A stretch of DNA of 64,000 nt, from positions 7,899,428 through 7,963,427 of the forward strand of contig NC_080711.1 of assembly GCF_019097595.1 (NCBI RefSeq). The letters run 5' to 3'. A program made the position numbers and the translations under genes. Below the pieces are notes generated by a model, which saw only the letters and a program-made list of their open reading frames with translations, did not search any database and was not told the DNA's origin. This document shows positions 49,561 to 60,990 of this stretch, piece by piece (position 1 is the stretch's first letter; each line of letters starts with the position of its first letter). This DNA comes from Hemibagrus wyckioides. Lineage: Eukaryota > Chordata > Actinopteri > Siluriformes > Bagridae.

Positions 49561-50545
49561 CCAGGTTCAAAGAAGCACTTAATTATACAATTGCATGGAA
49601 AATATGTTGGAGCCACACATTCACAGATGCACTACACTTAAACAAACACAGGAAAGCAGAGTCATAATTTTCTGCACAGCGATTCAAAAGTGATGTGTAC
49701 TTTCACTCATGGTGTGTATGTTTTCACCACGGATGGACATCAGTGGACTGTAGGAGGAAAAGTCTAGAAGAACGAATGAGCAGCAGAGTGGCATTGCTGC
49801 TGCAGCTGTAACCTGTGGTGTTAACTGCAACGAGGTATCAGGAGGATGTGAATCTACTGGTTTTTGTCCAGTAGGTCATGCTGACAAGAAATTTGTTGTG
49901 TAGCCTCAGGTCACGGTGCTGAAGATGCTAACCAAGTTTTGTGTCAATGTGCAAAGCCATTTGTTGAGGTACAGCCTCACATCTTGTCTGGTGGCTTCGC
50001 TGTCAGATTCTTTGGCCCCAGTGATGAGCAAACTATATTGAGTAATCAAAAATCCTTTTCTTTTGTCTAGCTTGGCTTGAAGATGAAGTATGCCAAATTT
50101 GGTGTTGATTAGACATAGTTTGTCGGAGGAGGAGTGAAAAACGTTTTTGACAAAATCCAAGATGGCAGAAAATGTAATTATGTTGAAATTGACACCACAG
50201 GGTACATTGAACTTGCCTTAACCCAGGAAAATTAGTGAAGCCTGACTTTTACATTTTGGACATATGGTTGAAAAGTAATTAAAATAAAAACACTTCCAGA
50301 TTAGTCCCTAATTTGACCTGATTGTGATGCTTGAGCATTGGCAGCACTGGGCTTGTTTAATCCTCTACAATCAGTGGGAGAAATTTCACAACTTACCAGA
50401 TGGTTCTATGGGGTGTCATAGACAGACCAAGGAAGAAGAAGAAGAAGAAGATGGAGAAGAAGAAGAAGAAAAGGAAGAAGATGAAGAAGAAGAGTTAGAA
50501 TACCAATAGGGACGTTCAGTGTTTGCTCCCTCTAAATATAAGCAT
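49561..50545 (+). repeat. Long interspersed repeat with (GAA)n tail
   Basis: Carries ATGCCAAATTTGGTGTTGAT, ATCCAAGATGGCAGAAAATG and, after a GAA-rich run (50431-50493), AATACCAATAGGGACGTTC. These words in this order mark a recurrent teleost repeat. The Glu-rich frame at the end and the antisense frame 49906-50160 are not real proteins. Confidence 0.55.
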
Positions 50546-51445
50546 GTTTTCATTTTGTAATAAACTAAAGAAGGCTGTGTAGAATCCCAGAGTGAACAAG
50601 TTTCAAAATGTTCTCCAGGGCTTTTGGACTAGACGAAGCAGTACGTGACTCCAACAACTGCTATGCAAGCTCCATTGGGAATTGCTGTCTGCTTGTAAAG
50701 GCTTCATTTAAGTGCAAGGCCAGAGACTGGCATAAAATTTTCTATTGTAGATGAGATATCCTCCTCTCCTCAGACTTTCTGCAGTAACAAAACAGGGTTG
50801 AGTGCCTCCACTTGACTTCACCCCATTAGCACCACTTGCCTAGCCAATGATGTAAAATTGGACGGTGTAAATATGCTACTGCGCTTGTGCTGATGGCCCA
50901 CGAGGCCAGGGGTTAGCATTCATCTGGATGCTGTGCACCAGTATCACCACAATGCAGTGCTTCTCCTGCCAATGAATTCAGCACTAATTCTATCTGATTA
51001 AGACCATATTAAGCACTAATATATACAAAGCTAATATGCACAGAGCTGCTGTATACTTATTTGCATAATTTGCTTCTTAATAGTAATTACAGCTTCCGTG
51101 TTGAATTTACCGTCGACTACATCAAATACAAAAAAAAGAGAAGAGAAACCAAAGCGACTTCTGTCCTGCTCACTCAGCATCTTTGTGCCTGGGGATATGT
51201 ATCACACACACACAGTTTTATGTAGTAGTTATAAATGTGTAAATATAAAAGTGTAAATATGGTAATTTAGTTAAATGCTGAAAGGAATTATAATCAACAG
51301 AGTGGATGCACTATGATCTAAAGGGCTGATCATGATCTATACCTAGTACTGTAAAAAAATAAAATAAAAAAAGCTTTATGTAACTAATACTTCTACTGGA
51401 AGCCAAAACTTTAGCTTCTCATAGAGATATGTGTATTTGTATCAT
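50546..51445. other. Sequence without recognised genes
   Basis: No feature supported; 50590-50960 is balanced in composition. Confidence 0.4.
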
Positions 51446-51800
51446 AAAATCTCATCCATCCATCCATATATCCAGCCATTCATACATATATCCATCCATT
51501 CATACATATCTCCAGCTATCCTTCCTTCCATTTTCTGTACTGTCCCAGGAAGTCACCGGAAATCTGGAGATTATCCCATCAGGGTATCACTCAGGGTGCC
51601 AACGCATCAGACAGTACCCACACCCATTCATACCCATTCACACAGTACAAATAATTTAAAGACGCCAATCAACCAACAACACATGTCTTTAAACTGAAGG
51701 CCAGCACACTCAGACGAAACCCCTGAACCACAAGGAGAATAAATGCCATACACACATAAGGCAGAGGTGGGAATCGAACCCCCAACCTCTGGAAAATCCA
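51446..51800 (-). mobile_element. tRNA SINE (family E) with RTE-like tail, reverse, nearly full length
   Basis: (CATC)n tail at 51452-51465, TTCCATTTTCTGTACTGTCC, GGAGATTATCCCATCAGGG, GACGCCAATCAACCAAC, ACACATGTCTTTAAACTG, and the B box in reverse GGGAATCGAACCCCC (51770-51784). Other copies: 14949-15072, 27695-27770, 55560-55808. Confidence 0.85.
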
Positions 51801-53574
51801 CACTGGTTAATTAGTGATGGTGTAATGTTAAAAATCCTGGAAAGTCAAGCTCAATTCAGACCATTTTATTGAACCAGACATGAGAAGTGTGTCACTTCTG
51901 CACATTGCAATGCCATACACTGCTGATCAGTGAAGTTCCTACACTCTTTTTCAGCACTAGCACCGATAAAGTGTTTCAGTATATGACCTGACACAGCTTT
52001 TGTATCTTTCAGTTACTATTAAATGATAGTTAGGACATGCAGTATATGGTTTGACGTTACAACCAACCTCTTTGTGCAAAAATTGCACTTTGTCTGGGAA
52101 GAAGTAAAGAAAGTAAGAGAATACAAAGGACCTAGCCAGGATTAGTGCTAACAGCTCCAGCTTCTTGCCGAGAAAAACTTCTTCCGGGATAATGCAGTTA
52201 AACCTGGAATTACTTGGGATGATTATCTACTGGAATATGGAGGTGCTGCATTAATTAAGGTCAGTGTGAGGAATAGTGAGATGTCAGGATTGATCCTACA
52301 GCCTGGATGAGAAAGCTTCAATACTGTCATTCACATTCTGGAAAAAATAGCATGAATTATCTACAATAGTAGCTTATTCCTTAACAAACCTGAAAAACAT
52401 GTTCTATGTATAAAATGCAACAAATTAGATTTATAATCTAATTGATAAAACATAGTTAAATAAATACAAAAAAAAATACAAAACCCAGCTACAACAGTTA
52501 ACTAAATATTTGCATTAATGATGCATACATTACTTAAAAATGATTAATTGAAAGCATTGGAACTTAGATTAATTAGTAAATCGGATAAAGTAATGAGTCA
52601 AACTAAAGAATTCTATCGTCTTGAGAGTTGACTTAAGCTTCATTCAGCCAAAAATCTTCTTAAATTTCTTGAGGAAAACCCAAACGTGTCCCCATATTCT
52701 TAGATCACGAACTCTGATATTAACAAAGACAACAGAACTTTTTTTTTTCTTTTTTGCCATATCTAAATTTGTATTAGAGTACGGTTACAAGGCCATTGTC
52801 ACTTGATCTCTGGCTAAGCTATTTTAGCATGTCTGTGTAATCGGCTACGTGGACATGAGGATCAGCTTCCGCTATCATCTATCTGTAGTATGCATAATGC
52901 ATTGAGCAATTCAGTTTTTCTGCATCAATACATTTTTTCTTTTGTATTTAATAAAAAATAGATTGAAATAACTCTCGTGGTTTTTTTTAAAAATCTTTTT
53001 GAAATGAAAATAAAGTTTTTATTTTTGGATGTTTTTTTTTTTTGTTTGTGGGCTTGCCTAACCTACAGTGCACAGTGCCTTACACAGCTCCAGAATAAAA
53101 CCATTTTAACCACATCATAAAAGAACATAAAGAAACTACATAAAAGAAACTACTTCACAAAGAATATTTGCAAAGAAATATACTTTTATTCCACATAACC
53201 CATGAAAACTCACGGGGCACAGGGCAGCATCATAGTAGCTTCTGAAAGCTTTTCTGATATTTCCGAAACTCAAAAACTGAAGGAAAAACCAAATCGGGTT
53301 ATTGTTGTCGACTGTAAACAAAAGCTTCCGATTAAAAAAATAAAAAATATTGTTTTAAAAAATAACTTGGTCAGTTACTTTTCTACCAGGAAATTTCCCC
53401 CACGCTTCTGTCTGAGATTGTTTATGAACTCGAGTGATCTGCAGAATCTTCTGTGAATTGCTATTTCTTGTTAAATTTTGTGAGGAAAATGTGTATCTTT
53501 TTCCAGTAGCAATGTTTCTGTGTTCAAGTCCTCCTGGGAAGTTGTATTTATGAGTTGGGAAGTCGTAATTATGA
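51801..53574. other. Sequence without recognised genes
   Basis: T-rich and A-rich runs (52741-52755, 53030-53043). The frame at 53202-53456 lacks motifs. Confidence 0.4.
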
Positions 53575-53865
53575 CTTCAGGTGCGTTCAAGTCACTTTGG
53601 TTGGAGCAAGTCGGAGGTGAACTACAAAAAAAATACAGCAAGGTTTTTTTTTATTTCGGCTTTGAAAAAACAAGGAATGCAAATTATACAAGGAATTGAA
53701 ATCAGTTTCTGAGACGAGTAAACATTCAATTTCAACGAATTTACAAATTTATTACAGACCATTGATTCCACCATGTTTTCTTACTGACACACCCTGACTT
53801 GGAAATTCGGAACTTTTCCGACTTTGTAGTGCTGTTCATGCGCCTTGAACACGTAAATAGGATTT
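53575..53865. mobile_element. Possible MITE with GTGCGTTCAAGT-type ends
   Basis: GGTGCGTTCAAGTCACTTTGG at the left and TTCATGCGCCTTGAACACG at the right are rough complements. Inside are TCGGAGGTGAACTAC and GACTTGGAAATTCGGAAC. Tentative. Confidence 0.3.
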
Positions 53866-54031
53866 TTCTGACACCATTTTTGCAGTGATTTGAACCTTCT
53901 GGTTTGGAGCATGCTTACTTCTAAATCCAATTCTGAATACAGATACAGACAGTAGCATTGTCTCACTCATAATAAACTGAAATTGGTCACTTTCATTATG
54001 TCCTCATAACCGTCTATTAACCATCCATCAT

Positions 54032-54032
54032 A

Positions 54033-54080
<48 letters not shown>
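54032..54080. repeat. (CT)n(CA)n compound microsatellite
   Basis: About 12 CT units followed by about 12 CA units. Confidence 0.97.
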
Positions 54081-54635
54081 ACACATACATTCTCGAACAT
54101 CTCAATTAACTCCCTTTCTTTTCGGTAATTTCCAAGCATTCACATAATTATTATTCTTTTCATATTCTCATATTCTTTCCTTGTCTTTCAAGCAGTTAGA
54201 TCATTTCTTCACAAAGCCTCATATATTCTCACTCAGCTTCCACGCATTATCTAATCAGAAAAAATGCTACTTTTTAAAATATCTTTAACTATTCATTTAA
54301 ACTCATATTATCATATCTACATAGCACATCTAATGTTTTTTTCTAAACAAAATGTTTTTGATATGTTTCAAGTGGTTCGAATATTCACCTCACAAATATC
54401 TTACAAATTGACCAATTAGAGCAAAATGGTTTTTTTTACTTGTTTTAAAGGGGATGAATATTTATTGGTGTTGATTTAACTAGCAAAAAAAAAAAAGATG
54501 GCTGAGACAAATACTAATTTAGATAACTGGGAATTTAAAAAATGTTGTTTTTCTTTTCCTTTTACAAAGCAGGTGTTTTGACATACTGTGTAATTTGGAT
54601 TTTATTATTTAAATAAATCATAATTGCCATTTAGT
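54081..54635. other. AT-rich sequence, nothing recognised
   Basis: No feature supported. Confidence 0.45.
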
Positions 54636-54652
54636 ATATTATTATTATTATT

Positions 54653-54714
<62 letters not shown>
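54636..54714. repeat. (ATT)n(AAT)n self-complementary array
   Basis: Six ATT units then about 20 AAT units. The two halves are complementary, so the start can fold back. Confidence 0.95.
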
Positions 54715-54716
<2 letters not shown>

Positions 54717-55559
54717 TGTTGGTTCCTAGCTAAGATTTTTTTTGATAAGAAAAGCTGCCTGTCTTCTCTTGAGCCCCAGAGCAGTGACTGAGTGATTGAG
54801 ATTCAAACAAAGCAATTAAACTGTGATAAGATTAAATAATCCACAGACATTAGTCAAGGATTAATATCAGAGTTTTACTGGTGGGACAACACCAGTTGAT
54901 GGTTTAATGAGGCAGTGTGAAATCTCTCCCACATGTGGAAGCACTGAGATAGTGACCCTACATAGTTATATAATCGGTTATATAATAATGATGCCTGTCA
55001 CACCCCCGGATACGCCTCCGTCTGAGTTAGCTTTTACAGTCACCCATTTACTGACCGCTGCAACCTGCCCCTTATTCATGGGAAATTGGCCTGATCTGGG
55101 TCGGGGTCATGCTCGATCCATCAAGCTCTACACAGGAAGCACGGCTTTCCAATAGAACTGTATTGGAAATGCGGTAATGAAATGTCTCCGTCTCAATCAA
55201 TCTTGGTATATAATTTAGCTATTATTTTAGTTAATGAAATGTTCCAAATCAATCAATATTTATCTGTTTGTTCATTTAACTTAAAGCTTTTATTCAAATA
55301 GAATGAGCTGTGAAGCTGGTGGGTCAATTAGTTTTTGTTACACGTTTGTCTACTCACTGTTTTAATTGGACGATACATTAATTCTCATCGGACAACAGGA
55401 TTTAACAACTAAAAGAACATCTTGTCATTCAGTGTACAGTGCATTCCTTGTTTGTCCTGCATTGATGCAGGGTTTCTCCTCATGATGATTGGTAGACTTC
55501 GCAGAAAGGGGCAGAACCTCGCAACCACCTACCAATCAGTAAATCAGGACTGAACATCC
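54715..55559. other. Sequence without recognised genes
   Basis: The 82-codon frame at 54907-55155 has no motif and no splice support. 54740-54930 is unique. Confidence 0.4.
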
Positions 55560-55808
55560 GTCCATGCATCCATCTATTTTCTGGACCGCATATCCTACAC
55601 AGGTTTACAGGGAGCCTGGAGTTTTTCCCAGGGGACTAGGAACTCTAACCCTAACCCTAACCCATCACAGGGCACAATCACATACACACCATTTACACAC
55701 TAGAGACGATTTAGTTATGCAAATCAACCTACAATATATGTCTTTGAACCAGGGGAGGAAACTGGACACACAGGGGAGAAGCGGAAATCAAACCACAACC
55801 CTGGAGGT
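55560..55808 (-). mobile_element. tRNA SINE (family E), reverse, with internal telomere-like repeat
   Basis: CATCCATCTATTTTCTGGACC, ATCCTACACAGGTTTACAGG, CATCACAGGGCACAATCACA, GCAAATCAACCTACAATATA. Between about 55648 and 55664 it carries (CCCTAA)-type units where sister copies have unrelated sequence. Confidence 0.8.
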
Positions 55809-57014
55809 AATTTTTTCAGATACACAGTAAGTGACATCTGTTGTTTAAAAATCTAGCTGTGACTTCCATCTTCAGCTAGCAGCTTTTTAACACAATATGG
55901 CAGACTCTGCTAAATGATCTGAGTATTGAAAAGTCTTGATGTTTATATGAATGAGGAGAGACTGAAAATGAAACAAGGGGGAAGACCATTTCATTAAAAA
56001 GTCAGGGAGCTTAATTGAATGACTGGCTGTGTTTATTATGAGTCTCACATTACAATGAATGAGCCATAATACATTTGAAAGGACAAGTGCATAAACATAA
56101 ACCTCGTTCATGATAAATATATACAGTATACAGTATAATCTGTAATAGATAGATGTACTTATCTTCATTTAATAACCACCAACCATCGCTACACCCTACA
56201 TGCTGTATGACACCAGCCTACATCAGGGCACTATTTCTCAGGATTGTTCTGCTCTATCTGCTCGTTCTTGCCAAGTCCTTTGCGCAGGCTGAACTTTGCT
56301 TATTTCCTGCTCTGCTCATTTGCATCTGATCCTGTTTGTACACTTTCACTCCAAGAGCCTGTCCGCACTCTGACCTACATGTCCGCTGCGAGTTTGCCCA
56401 TTGCCCACATTGCCGCTTAAGCCACGTGTTTTTACATCCTGCTTCATGTATAGCCGCTACAATGGAAAATGTTTCAATGAATCTTAATAAGCCAGTCCTG
56501 TCACTAGAACAGATTGCAGAGTAGCATGGATGCTAGTTACACTGGTTATACCTATTGTATAATCACCACGGAATCATTTTTAATTATGAACAGAATACAC
56601 TTTCTGAATTACAGTCATGCATTATGCGGCTGTTTTTTTTTATAGAGGGGGTGGATTGAGGGATTATCTGCAGAGCATTTGAGATCAGCATTCTGGAGTG
56701 ACACCGAGAAAAAGCTGAGAACACAGAGAGGAAGCGATTAAGGCTGGGATGAGCTTCAAGGACGTGGCTGGAGTCCAGAGAGTGCTCTGTAAGAAGCCGT
56801 TTGACACATTTTTCTGCTCTTTGAAAATATTCGCTGCTGCATAAATTTGTCCGATTTTTTACAGTTCCCATTGTATGGCTAGACTTCAAAAAGCTTTCCT
56901 AAACCGACATTGATGGCTTAGTATTATTCGAACAAATAAAAATGTAAAATTCCATTTAAAGATGTAATTCCAGTTCCAATCTACGTACCACATATTTATA
57001 ACCTAATCTACGTT
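55809..57014. other. Sequence without recognised genes
   Basis: 56215-56460 looks like an old retroelement piece (GTTCTTGCCAAGTCC.. segment) but has no match in the window. 56580-56900 is unique. No exon supported. Confidence 0.35.
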
Positions 57015-57599
57015 CAGTGGAACCGTGGCATGCAAATTTAATTCGTTCTGCAGACGAGTTCTTAAGGTGAAAGTTTGTATTGCGAAACAAATTTCCTCAT
57101 AACAAATAATGTAAATGCAGATAATCTGTTCCAGCCACCCAAGAATATTACCGATATTACCAATACGTAGCATATGTAAACTGTACGGCTGCTTACAAAG
57201 AACCGACCCAAGCATTCCATGTCAAGGGTCCTTACAGAATGTCGTGCCACCAAGCTTGGGCTAAAAATAGAACGGACCACCCACGCCACCAATCTGTCAC
57301 CAAAAAACACGTGAAAAATCACATAGCTTTTAAATGCATGTCGAAGGCAACGTTAGTATCTTGGGTTGTCTCTTTTCTGTATGAGAAAAACAAACAAATG
57401 TAAAATGCATAAACTTGCCGGCTTTGCCTGGCTTTCCACTGACGCAAACAAGTCTTGAATGGCTCCCAGATGTACAAGCAACTTAGCTGGTGTTCAGTCC
57501 GGATCGTTCATATGCCGAAGAATTCTTTGTATGCCAATGCAAATTTCTTGCAAAATTTCAATTCAAAAGGGAGGGCATTCATATGCCGAGGTTCCAATG
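57015..57599. mobile_element. Non-autonomous DNA transposon with imperfect terminal inverted repeats
   Basis: Left end CAGTGGAACCGTGGCATGCA; right end in reverse complement CATTGGAACCTCGGCATATG. About 15 of the first 20 positions agree. A second internal CATATGCCGAAGAATTC and CCGTGG/GCATGC words repeat the theme. 585 bp, no transposase frame. The terminus 'CAGTGGAACCTCGG' is one I know from fish DNA elements. Target duplication unclear. Confidence 0.6.
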
Positions 57600-58227
57600 T
57601 ATGTAGATTTCAAATTTTAGTCTTACAATAGGAAATTGCAAGTTATCACTTAATAATCAGCATCGTCTCCTGTACACAACTCATCAACAGTTGTCTGATC
57701 GCTTGATTCATCAATTGGGAAAATAATCTTGGATTAATTTAGTCACTTCTGTTCTGGTGACTCAACATCGTTTAGTCATCGTTGTGACATTTAAACATTA
57801 TAAAACACTGCTGTAATATATATACTATACAGCGCGTGTGATTGCCTTTTGTTTTGATGATGTAACAACGCAGGAACATTGACGAGATTTTTGACAGCTC
57901 TTATCTGACAAACTGAACTGATTAGGTTTGTATGAATACGACCTGGCTTCAACAAGCTGTGAGAAAAACAATCTTGGATGGAAAGGTTTGCGAGATCTTT
58001 TGCTGTGTTTGCTTCTCATACAACATGATCAGTATGCACATGATCAAGGCAAGATTGGTAGGCAAGGTCTAGTCTAAACAGACACATTTCCATACCATTT
58101 TGATGAAGCTGGTTCATGGTTTTTTCTTTTTGAGTAGAGATAAAAAGAAAACAACGTTGCTGTTCTTTCGGCTGTTCCTTGCTCGGTTCACCACAGTAGA
58201 TCATTTGTTCCACATATTTTTGATTTG
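57600..58227. other. Sequence without recognised genes
   Basis: No feature supported. Confidence 0.4.
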
Positions 58228-58362
58228 GCACAGGTTTTATTTGGGACCAGCACTGAGAGCTAACTCTTCAATGGCTGGGCTAGCTCCCTGGTCGGGAATC
58301 GAACCCGGGCCGTGGCAATGAGTGCATGGGATCCTGCCGCTTGACCACCAGGAGGCTTAGAT
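58228..58362 (-). mobile_element. tRNA-Glu-derived SINE
   Basis: On the minus strand 58354-58285 folds like tRNA-Glu: CTCCTGGTGGTCAAGCGG (A box), an anticodon-loop position giving CTC, GGGTTCGATTCCC (B box), CCAGGGAG closing the acceptor. Position 33 is A not T and the acceptor has a mismatch and a wobble, so it is not a working tRNA. The body AGTGCTGGTCCCAAATAAAA that follows is a SINE tail. Confidence 0.85.
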
Positions 58363-58589
58363 AAGAAGAAAACTATATAAACACAAAATGCTTTTAAGTC
58401 ACACAGGACACTCCAAAATCTTACATTTGTCTTCTGCAACAAGAAAAAAAACGAGGTAAGTACAAGGTAACTCTCTGAAATCCTCTCAAGTGGTTCTTAT
58501 CTTCTCTATTCGAGGAGAAAATGATTCTTTTTCTCTTTTTCTTTTGTTACTGTGAGTCCAATTACTAGTCTTGTTTGTACCATGAATCT

Positions 58590-58728
58590 CTGTCCATATT
58601 CAGCATCGAACTTCTTCGTCATTTTAAACTCCACAGTGGTGTTTTAATGGCTCACATAAAAGTAGACTCTCGGGGATTTAAGAAGTTCATAAGTATTTTT
58701 TATTTCACTCAGCCTACTAGGGGCAATA
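58590..58728 (-). repeat. Unclassified interspersed repeat B, copy 3, left part (interrupted)
   Basis: TTCAGCATCGAACTTCTTCG, TTTTAAACTCCACAGTGG, CATAAGTATT and CTACTAGGGGCAATA match the reverse of 17982-18157 and 23050-23195. It stops at the transposon boundary 58728/58729. Confidence 0.7.
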
Positions 58729-59355
58729 CAGTAATCCCCCGTTTATAGCGGGGGTTACGTTCCAAAACCACCCACGATAAACGAACATCTGCGATACACG
58801 GACGCCACCCCCAAATGCTCTTTTTTTTTATTGTTCAAGCCGTAAATGACCCTCCCACACTCTTTAAACACACACAGAAAACATTTGCAAGCATATAGCG
58901 AGATGGATTTGGAGTAAATTCGACATAATAGAGCTTGCAGAAAAACAAGAAAAAGTGTACACAGAACAAAACGAAAGTGACACGCGAAGAATTGGGATGC
59001 TGGAGAATTCTGCATCCCCTTCCCCAACTGCACACATAGCCAGCAGCCAATCACTACCGCGATTAAATGAATGGGGCCTTCCGATTGGCCAGACTCGTTC
59101 CTCCAGCCGTAGCCGCTCTTTCCTAAACAACGCTACGTGTTCTTATTAACATTTTACTTCATTTTCAATTAATGTTTATATTTTGTAATTAATCATTATA
59201 TTTTTAATAATAAATTACCTTATTCCAACATAATAACAATTCACTATAAGGTTTGCGGATACCGTGATATACCGGGAAAATCCGTGAAAAAAAGAAGTTA
59301 TCCGCGATATGCCGGGACCGTGATATATGAACCGTGATATGGCGGGGGATTACTG
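58729..59355. mobile_element. Pogo/Tigger-like (Tc1/mariner superfamily) non-autonomous transposon
   Basis: Both ends carry the exact 13-bp inverted repeat CAGTAATCCCCCG. The left subterminal part CCCCCGTTTATAGCGGGGG folds back, and subterminal words (CGATA, CCGCGATA, CGTGATAT) recur at both sides. This is the classic Tigger/pogo end. It sits after TA (58727-58728); the right flank reads CATA, so the expected TA duplication seems altered. 627 bp with no transposase frame, so it would depend on an autonomous relative. It splits repeat B. Confidence 0.88.
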
Positions 59356-59430
59356 CATATTCAAATATCAGACTTGCAGCCAGGAAAATAATTCATTTGT
59401 TTATACTGATTAGAAAAGTGTATTGGAAAT
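59356..59430 (-). repeat. Unclassified interspersed repeat B, copy 3, right part
   Basis: CAGACTTGCAGCCAGGAAAAT and AATTCATTTGTTTATACTGA match 23337-23385 on the same strand, continuing the element after the nested insertion. Confidence 0.65.
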
Positions 59431-60106
59431 GTATTATGAAAGTTTTTTTGTAGGGAGATGCTTATTAAGTGTTTATTAAGGAAGGAGTCTCCAGTGTCAG
59501 CCCACAGTATAATTGTTATTATTGTGGCTATAGTGATATAAGTATTAACAGGAACTAAAGTGTTTTGATTATGCTTTTCTATAATAAATATATCTATGAA
59601 TAGTTGAAAAGCAAAATGCCTTAATAAATTATAATCAATGGCAAATTGCTGTGGAGAAATAATGAGAAATAAAACATGACAGGTTGCCCAGTTACAGGAA
59701 AATAATCCACAATGAGGAGATAACCCACGCAGTAATGGGATATTTTCTCTGCTTGGTTGTTATTGTGCCAAACATTACAGGACAGAATATAATTTAAATC
59801 ATCGGCTGAGAAACAGAAATGAATGCCCCTTTGAGGACATTAGCTCCATATTTTTAAGCACCAATATTGCCATAAAAGTCTCATATAGAAACAGTCCATG
59901 TCTATGACTGCTTAAATGCTCAGATGCTTTCAGGTGCTGTAAAGGAAAGTGTTCCCTTTAGCAGAGGCATTGTATGACTTCCCTGCATCTCAGCTCCTTG
60001 ACTGTTCGCTTTTATTGGCGCAGAGCAGGTTGTGATAAAACTGCTCTCCTGGGTGATGGAGGCTGGTTGGTGTTGTGCACTAGAGGGAATAATGAGATAC
60101 TCTTAC
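59431..60106. other. Unique sequence, candidate regulatory content
   Basis: 59650-59960 is unique with TAATCC, ATAATTTAAATCATC and CAATATTGCC words and no coding potential. Nothing firmer can be said. Confidence 0.25.
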
Positions 60107-60159
60107 CTACTGGCATCATTGCAGGAGTGCAAGCAAATAGCTCAGCCCCTGGATTGTGC
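60107..60159 (-). other. Exon-like segment bounded by strong splice signals (possible 5' UTR exon)
   Basis: Minus strand: TCATATTTATTTCCAG before 60159 and AGTAG|GTAAGAG after 60107, giving 53 bp. Two frames hit stops and one stays open (PGAELFACTPAMMPV). A second good donor, ATTGAAG|GTGAGTAAGG, lies at 60382/60381, 222 bp upstream. It could be an untranslated exon of the receptor gene or chance. Confidence 0.2.
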
Positions 60160-60794
60160 CTGGAAATAAATATGACCTCAGTATAGCTCTTACGTTTCTG
60201 CCAGCAAATCAAGTTGTACTTTTATGCTCAGAGGAGCAACTTGAACACTTCTTGAACCTCTTCTCCATCCTTCTATTCCATCATCCTCCAGTACAGATGT
60301 ATGCACAGAGCTGAGAACGGCCTACTATAGGCATATGACATGCCTGTGACAGGGTTATTAAATCAGTGTGTCCTTACTCACCTTCAATAGATTGACTTTA
60401 ATGACAGTGGCTAAGACTGATTGGGTTCAAGCCTTTTGGATGACACGGATATGATACCAGCACTAAAGGAGTGGAGTGACGGTTCAGGGAATATGTGGAT
60501 TGGTAATAATAAAGGCAGGACCTACAGATTAGATCAGATGAATTCATATTAAGGCTGTACACCTGATTAGCAACAGAAAACAGATCTTCAACTGAGCAGT
60601 ATTATTGAGTCTATGGCCCAACCATTTGTTAACTTACTCCAATTAGCAAGCTAAGTTGGTAAGCATAAATTACAAAAAGAAATTGAAAAATATTCCTTCC
60701 TAAACACTCACATTCACATGTTCTCGTATACCTTCACCCTCGTATACATGGCTGACAGGACTGGAACCCGAGGTGGTCTTCATGAGCCTGTTTA
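60160..60794. other. Sequence without recognised genes
   Basis: Apart from the donor-like site at 60376-60381 (minus strand), nothing recognised. Confidence 0.4.
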
Positions 60795-60990
60795 CATCAG
60801 GATTGGATATGCTGTGCATTCTGATGTGCTTTTCAGCACACCACGGTTTTTATGAGTCCTTTGTCAGCTACCATAGCCTTTCTGCCAACACAAACCAATC
60901 TGGACATTCTTCTCTGACCTCTCTTATCAACAAGATATATCCTAGGTCAAAGCTCCCGCTCACTAGATGTTTATTTATTTTCGAACAATA
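60795..60990 (+). repeat. Interspersed repeat C, truncated copy
   Basis: GTGCTTTTCAGCACACCACGG, CAAACCAATCTGGACATTC and TCTCTTATCAACAAGATATA match the reverse of 27450-27600. The frame across it (60773-61036) is not a gene. Confidence 0.8.

Noticed and set aside
50324..50509. Glu-rich acidic protein
   Set aside because: It is a (GAA)n tail of an interspersed repeat.
58285..58354. A functional tRNA-Glu gene
   Set aside because: Position 33 is A instead of T, the acceptor stem is mismatched, and the 3' continuation is a SINE body.
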